From NCBI GenBank assembly GCA_003477045.1, contig DMTS01000116.1, positions 19,189 to 27,591 on the forward strand: a stretch of 8,403 nucleotides of DNA, read 5' to 3'. Both the position numbers and the translations under genes were made by a program. Within the stretch, counting starts at the first letter, position 1, and every line of letters starts with the position of its first letter. Source of the DNA: Candidatus Delongbacteria bacterium (lineage in GTDB: Bacteria; UBA4055). Shown one piece after another: positions 5,095-8,403 of the stretch. A model generated the notes under the pieces. That model did no database searches, was not told the origin of the DNA, and saw only the letters and a program-made list of their open reading frames with translations.

Positions 5095-6729
5095 ATAACT
5101 AAACGAAAAGTTATAGTTTTCATTCAGACATTTTTGATAATATTCTTTCTTAGAAATGTTGTAAATGTAGAAATAAATCATTCTGACTGGTCACGGTCTA
5201 TAAATTCCGAATTAGCAATTGCAGATTATCATTTGTTCATGTTTTACAGTTTTATATTTTTATGTACAAGCTTTGTTTTAATCCGAACAGTTTCAGTGCT
5301 TATTTACGAAGAAGTGAGAACTTTAAAATATTCTATTGTTTACAGAACTTGTGTAATAGCATTCTTAGGTTTGTTTTTAATGGCTTTTTCTTTGACGATA
5401 GTATTTGTCGCTTTACAAGGTAAAATACCTTATGGCATTTATTATCCTTCATTCATAAAATTTCTTTTCTTAGGTTTCCATTTTGTGATTTACTACATGA
5501 TTAATTATTATATTTCATTTTCTATTCTCAAGCTGCCTGATGAAGCAAATTCAAACGAATATTCAGAGATTAAAGAAATAATTAAATCGAAATTGAGAAT
5601 ATTGCTCCGTAAACCAACATTCTACATTAGCCTTGTGCCGGTATTACTAGTTTTTTGCATTCTTGCATTTTCTTTTACAGTTAAATTTTACGCTTCAGCT
5701 GCAGAAATGAAAAATAAACCAGCAGAATATTTTGATACTGCTTTCAAAAGGCAGATGTGGTGGTATTCGCTTGATACAGAATGGAAAGAAGTATTTAAAA
5801 CTTTTCACTTTGAGAGCTATCTTTACACTGACTCTTGGCCTTTAAGTGAATTGAAATACATTATAGGAATGCCGTATTTCCCTGATGATGAGTACATATC
5901 GTATTTTTTTAAGACTAAAACTTTAAACTGTGATCGTTATTATAGTTATGGCGGATATACTCCACCAAGACAAATGAGTAAATATTTAACAAATTTATCG
6001 GGAATGTCATCATTAACGAATATAACAAGCTTATATTTAGGTAACTCAAGAATTGTTAATTTTAAGAACCTTGAGAAACTCAAAAAACTTAAGACATTGT
6101 GGATAGAAAATACAAATCTGAAAAATCTAGAGATTATAGAGTTAGTAAATAAAAATCTTACAGATCTACGCCTAGATTATAATTTTCTTACAAGCTTGAA
6201 AGGAATAAATAAACTTAAAAACTTAAAAATATTAAATTGTAGAAATAACAAGATCGAGTCATTGGAAGAAATCTCCGAACTTAGTAAATTAGAATTTCTG
6301 GATTGTAACAATAATAATATAAAACATGTTGACGGACTGCAGAATTTAAACGATCTTAAAACATTAATAATTTATGATAATCCGGTTACTGATTCTACTT
6401 CTTTGCAAAATTTAAATGTTAAAAATCTTATAAAGACTCAAAAAGAGTTTTTTGAATGGCAAGGTAACGGGCATTCTTTGTGTGAAGACATTTTAGATTA
6501 CCAGACAGGATATTATAGGAAGAAATACGGATATTTGACCTATAATGTCGATTCATTACTATTTGGAGATACAAATAAAGAGATTTTGGAATTTAATGAT
6601 TCAACGATAGTTATTAAAATGGATAAAGGCTATAATAAGTTCTCGTATAAATTGATTATTGAGAATGACAGTATAACTTATGATTATGACTTGATCGAAA
6701 AAAGTAGAACAAAAGTAGAAGAAAAGTAG
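5053..6729 (+). CDS. Multi-pass membrane leucine-rich-repeat protein 2 with an mtaB-derived N-terminus
   Basis: A 558-residue protein. Residues 1-14 come from a copy of the mtaB start. About five membrane segments follow (near 20-37, 60-84, 98-120, 134-158 and 190-212). Residues 235-249 carry WWYSLDTEWKEVFK, the same box as in LRR protein 1, again placed just after the last membrane segment and an NKP-containing stretch. About six leucine-rich repeats span residues 315-455, for example LKILNCRNNKIESLEEISEL, and a C-terminal part of about 100 residues is unassigned. It looks like a paralogue of LRR protein 1 with a different membrane module. The ATG at 5053 is preferred over one at 5032, which would overlap the previous gene; GGGG at 5040-5043 is only a weak binding site. 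The gene ends within an 11-bp tandem repeat before mtaB. Ligand and role are unknown. Confidence 0.85.
   Translation: MKKLFAHTFGCMDNITKRKVIVFIQTFLIIFFLRNVVNVEINHSDWSRSINSELAIADYHLFMFYSFIFLCTSFVLIRTVSVLIYEEVRTLKYSIVYRTCVIAFLGLFLMAFSLTIVFVALQGKIPYGIYYPSFIKFLFLGFHFVIYYMINYYISFSILKLPDEANSNEYSEIKEIIKSKLRILLRKPTFYISLVPVLLVFCILAFSFTVKFYASAAEMKNKPAEYFDTAFKRQMWWYSLDTEWKEVFKTFHFESYLYTDSWPLSELKYIIGMPYFPDDEYISYFFKTKTLNCDRYYSYGGYTPPRQMSKYLTNLSGMSSLTNITSLYLGNSRIVNFKNLEKLKKLKTLWIENTNLKNLEIIELVNKNLTDLRLDYNFLTSLKGINKLKNLKILNCRNNKIESLEEISELSKLEFLDCNNNNIKHVDGLQNLNDLKTLIIYDNPVTDSTSLQNLNVKNLIKTQKEFFEWQGNGHSLCEDILDYQTGYYRKKYGYLTYNVDSLLFGDTNKEILEFNDSTIVIKMDKGYNKFSYKLIIENDSITYDYDLIEKSRTKVEEK
5095..5114 (+). repeat. 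Inverted repeat directly after R3
   Basis: ATAACT (5095-5100) and AGTTAT (5109-5114) are perfect inverted repeats around an 8-base spacer, starting at the base after R3. A similar pair (ATAACA/TGTTAT) starts three bases after R1. It lies within the LRR2 coding frame, so it is not a terminator. Confidence 0.5.
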
Positions 6730-6732
6730 AAT
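6700..6732 (+). repeat. Three tandem 11-bp repeats immediately before mtaB
   Basis: AAAAGTAGAAC (6700-6710), AAAAGTAGAAG (6711-6721) and AAAAGTAGAAT (6722-6732) are identical in ten of eleven positions. They encode the last residues of LRR protein 2, whose TAG stop (6727-6729) is in the third copy, and end three bases before the mtaB ATG. They occupy the place where the mtaB ribosome binding site should be; the AGAAGAAAAG stretch is only a weak match to one. Confidence 0.8.
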
Positions 6733-6735
6733 AAA

Positions 6736-6777
6736 ATGAAAAAACTCTTCGTCCATACATTCGGGTGCAAGGTGAAT
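6736..6777 (+). repeat. R4: native copy of the repeated mtaB 5' end
   Basis: These are the first 14 codons of the intact mtaB gene (MKKLFVHTFGCKVN) and the reference for copies R1, R2 and R3. Here the sequence continues with ATTTATGAATCC, giving the family-typical NxYESE, so this is the true gene and the other three are derived from it. The distance from the R1 start is 3143 bp. Confidence 0.93.
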
Positions 6778-8001
6778 ATTTATGAATCCGAAGTGATCAA
6801 GGATATTTTCCTTAAGGAAGGCTATGAGATAGCTAAGTCTGCTTCAATGGCGGATGTTATTGTGATAAACACCTGCACGGTTACTGAGAAGGCGGACAGC
6901 AAGTTTCTACATCTTTTGAAGAAAGTGCGCTCGGAAAATCCTTCAGCTATCATCGTTTCTGTAGGCTGTTTCACTCAGCTTGAATCGGAGAACGAAGTTC
7001 TGAAGGCTGATTCTGATATAATTCTGGGCGTGAATAATAAGTATGATGTAATTGAAGCTATAAGGGAGTTTAAGGGCGGGAAGTTCATTTCTGTTCCGGA
7101 AGGGAAAGAGCTTGATTATGCTGATCATGAGCTTAGATCATTTCAGGATCATACGAGAGCATTTTTGAAGGTGCAGGACGGGTGCGATAATTTTTGTACC
7201 TATTGCACGATCAAGTATGCGAGGGGAAATTCGAGGAGCAGAAAGCGCGATTCGGCTCTGTCTGATGTGGAATATCTTTCGCAGAAAGGTTTCAAGGAAA
7301 TTATTCTGACCGGGATAGATCTGGGGAGTTATACTGACGGAGAGGCTTATGGATTGTTTGAGCTTATTTCTGATATTTTGAAATACGAGGGATTCAGGCT
7401 CCGTATAAGTTCAGTCGAGCCGTGGTGCTTTGATGACAGGCTGATCGAACTGTTCGTGAAAGAAAAGAGGATATGCCCTCATTTTCATATTCCGGTTCAG
7501 TCCGCTTCAAAACGAATACTGAAGATGATGAACAGGAAATATTCGATCGAGGTATTTGACAGTTTGATATCAAAGCTGGCACAAAGAGAAGATGTGTTCA
7601 TCGCTACTGACATTATTGTAGGATTCCCTACCGAGATTGACGAAGAGTTTGAAGAATCTGTGAAATATCTTGAATCGTCAAAGATCAATTTTGCGCATGT
7701 TTTCTCATATTCGGACAGGCCTTTTGCACCATCAAGCAAATTAAAGCCGAAAGTGTCTCAGAATAAGATAATACAGAGAAGCAGGATATTGAGAAAAGTT
7801 TCCGAAGCAAAACTACATGAGTTTTATGCTTCTCAAATTGGAAAAGAGAAAGAGATAATTATAGAGAAGATCGTTAAGCAGGCTGACGGTAAATTCACCT
7901 GCTCAGGTCTCAGCGGGGATTATATTCCGGTATCATTTGAGACTGAAACACCTTATAAAAAAGGCGATCTGGCCGGAACGACCTATAATAATATTTATTA
8001 A
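6736..8001 (+). CDS. mtaB: tRNA (N6-threonylcarbamoyladenosine(37)-C2)-methylthiotransferase MtaB
   Basis: A 421-residue radical-SAM methylthiotransferase that turns t6A into ms2t6A at position 37 of ANN-decoding tRNAs, using SAM and two iron-sulfur clusters in the cytoplasm. The N-terminal UPF0004 domain has its three cluster cysteines at C11 (TFGCKVN), C47 (INTCTVTEKAD) and C78 (VGCFTQ). The radical-SAM motif CDNFCTYC has C150, C154 and C157. HFHIPVQSAS and TDIIVGFPTE are further conserved blocks; the first has A where QSG is commoner. The last 50 or so residues fit a TRAM-like RNA-binding domain. Length is normal and the gene looks intact. The TFGCKVNxYE start and TCTVTEKAD favour MtaB over MiaB or RimO. 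Composition matches the flanking chromosome rather than the AT-rich block. Its own promoter has evidently been separated from it by the insertions, so it may depend on transcription from upstream. Confidence 0.93.
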   Translation: MKKLFVHTFGCKVNIYESEVIKDIFLKEGYEIAKSASMADVIVINTCTVTEKADSKFLHLLKKVRSENPSAIIVSVGCFTQLESENEVLKADSDIILGVNNKYDVIEAIREFKGGKFISVPEGKELDYADHELRSFQDHTRAFLKVQDGCDNFCTYCTIKYARGNSRSRKRDSALSDVEYLSQKGFKEIILTGIDLGSYTDGEAYGLFELISDILKYEGFRLRISSVEPWCFDDRLIELFVKEKRICPHFHIPVQSASKRILKMMNRKYSIEVFDSLISKLAQREDVFIATDIIVGFPTEIDEEFEESVKYLESSKINFAHVFSYSDRPFAPSSKLKPKVSQNKIIQRSRILRKVSEAKLHEFYASQIGKEKEIIIEKIVKQADGKFTCSGLSGDYIPVSFETETPYKKGDLAGTTYNNIY

Positions 8002-8025
8002 GTTTTATTTTTCGCATAAAATGAT

Positions 8026-8033
8026 TATATTTG
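8026..8033 (+). promoter_or_regulatory. Possible promoter box for the M16C peptidase gene
   Basis: In the 93-bp gap after mtaB, TATATTTG fits the Bacteroidota -7 box TAnnTTTG and also contains the sigma-70-like TATATT. The T-rich run at 8003-8012 is at about the right distance for an upstream element but is not a good match. TTTTAT (8003-8008) and ATAAAA (8016-8021) could pair, but the stem has no G:C and I do not call it a terminator. The start would leave a leader of about 55 bases. Confidence 0.3.
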
Positions 8034-8094
8034 TCTGTTGTATTTGTAAGCAGGCATAAGCTTTCAGCGGCATTTAAGTAAAACAGGGATCACG

Positions 8095-8403
8095 ATGGAA
8101 AATTTCAAAACAGGCGACAACTACAACGGATTTACTCTGAAGAGATCTGTTTTTGAAAAAGATATGGATTCGACCATCATGTCATTCGTGCATGAAAAGA
8201 CAGGCGCAAAACTTACCGCCGTGAAAAATGATGACGAAAATAAAACTTTCTGTATAGCATTTAAGACAATTCCGGAAGATTCAACGGGAGTTGCGCATAT
8301 TCTCGAACACTGCGTACTTTCAGGTTCGGAAAAATATCCGGTTAAAGATGTCTTTTCAGAGCTGTATAAAGGCGGTCTTTCCACTTTCATGAACGCTTTC
8401 ACT
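8095..8403 (+). CDS. Peptidase M16C (presequence-protease-like) family, N-terminal part
   Basis: The first 103 residues of a gene running off the window. Residues 68-72 are HILEH, the inverted HxxEH zinc site of M16 (insulinase/pitrilysin) metallopeptidases, in a context, EHCVLSGSEKYPVKD then KGGLSTFMNAFT, typical of the M16C subfamily that includes PreP and Cym1. These proteins are normally near 1000 residues, form a clam-shell chamber and degrade peptides of intermediate size. The second glutamate of the zinc site lies beyond the window. The ATG at 8095 follows AGGG (8084-8087) at normal distance, and the N-terminus has no signal peptide, so a cytoplasmic location is likely. It is separate from mtaB by a 93-bp gap and probably has its own promoter. 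Confidence 0.9.
   Translation, partial: MENFKTGDNYNGFTLKRSVFEKDMDSTIMSFVHEKTGAKLTAVKNDDENKTFCIAFKTIPEDSTGVAHILEHCVLSGSEKYPVKDVFSELYKGGLSTFMNAFT

Noticed and set aside
3593..6777. CRISPR-like or integron attC-like array.
   Set aside because: Repeats are coding-derived, only four, with gene-sized unequal spacing; there are no cas genes, no integrase and no attC-type R-box/L-box palindromes.
8121..8402. A 93-codon minus-strand open frame at the right edge.
   Set aside because: It is antisense to the M16C peptidase start, whose HxxEH motif settles the coding strand.

Overview
All recognisable genes lie on the + strand and are closely packed. Three stretches look like ordinary host chromosome: an integral membrane protein gene (52-684), mtaB (6736-8001, tRNA methylthiotransferase) and the start of an M16C metallopeptidase gene (from 8095). 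Between the first of these and mtaB sits a visibly more AT-rich block of about 6 kb (roughly 685-6735) that holds accessory genes. The host cannot be named from the sequence. Low GC, TAnnTTTG-like promoter boxes and WW/WKE leucine-rich-repeat proteins would fit a Gram-negative lineage in or near the Bacteroidota/FCB group, but this is a weak inference, and the MtaB sequence itself does not have the Bacteroidota-style N-terminus I would expect.

Layout: tail of an upstream ORF (1-55); polytopic membrane protein (52-684); small membrane-anchored protein of unknown function (714-1256); a PD-(D/E)XK-type nuclease-like gene broken by one in-frame TAA (1269-1931); membrane-anchored LRR protein 1 (1928-3583, overlapping the nuclease frame by ATGA); minimal nucleotidyltransferase of MntA type (3721-4029); polytopic membrane protein (4122-5048); LRR protein 2 with an N-terminal multi-pass membrane domain (5053-6729); mtaB; M16C peptidase start.

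The outstanding feature is that the first 42 bp of mtaB (codons 1-14, MKKLFVHTFGCKVN) occur four times in direct orientation: at 3593 (identical), 4072 (38/42), 5053 (37/42) and at mtaB itself, 6736. Each accessory gene between 3635 and 6735 is thus bracketed by copies of the mtaB start, giving an array of one-gene units of 479, 981 and 1683 bp. The copies at 3593 and 4072 share the next bases (TTGATAA), which differ from mtaB; the copies at 3593 and 5053 are each followed by a similar inverted repeat (ATAACA/TGTTAT and ATAACT/AGTTAT). This looks like repeated insertion of small gene cassettes into the 5' end of mtaB, with the start of the gene regenerated each time. No recombinase is visible in the window, so any mobilising enzyme would have to act in trans. 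The displaced starts appear to have been reused: one is a 17-codon leader ending in an ATGA overlap with the next gene, and another has become the N-terminus of LRR protein 2.

The accessory genes (nuclease relic, two related LRR membrane proteins, orphan MNT nucleotidyltransferase, membrane protein) resemble a defence or toxin-type cargo island, but no shared function can be demonstrated from sequence alone.
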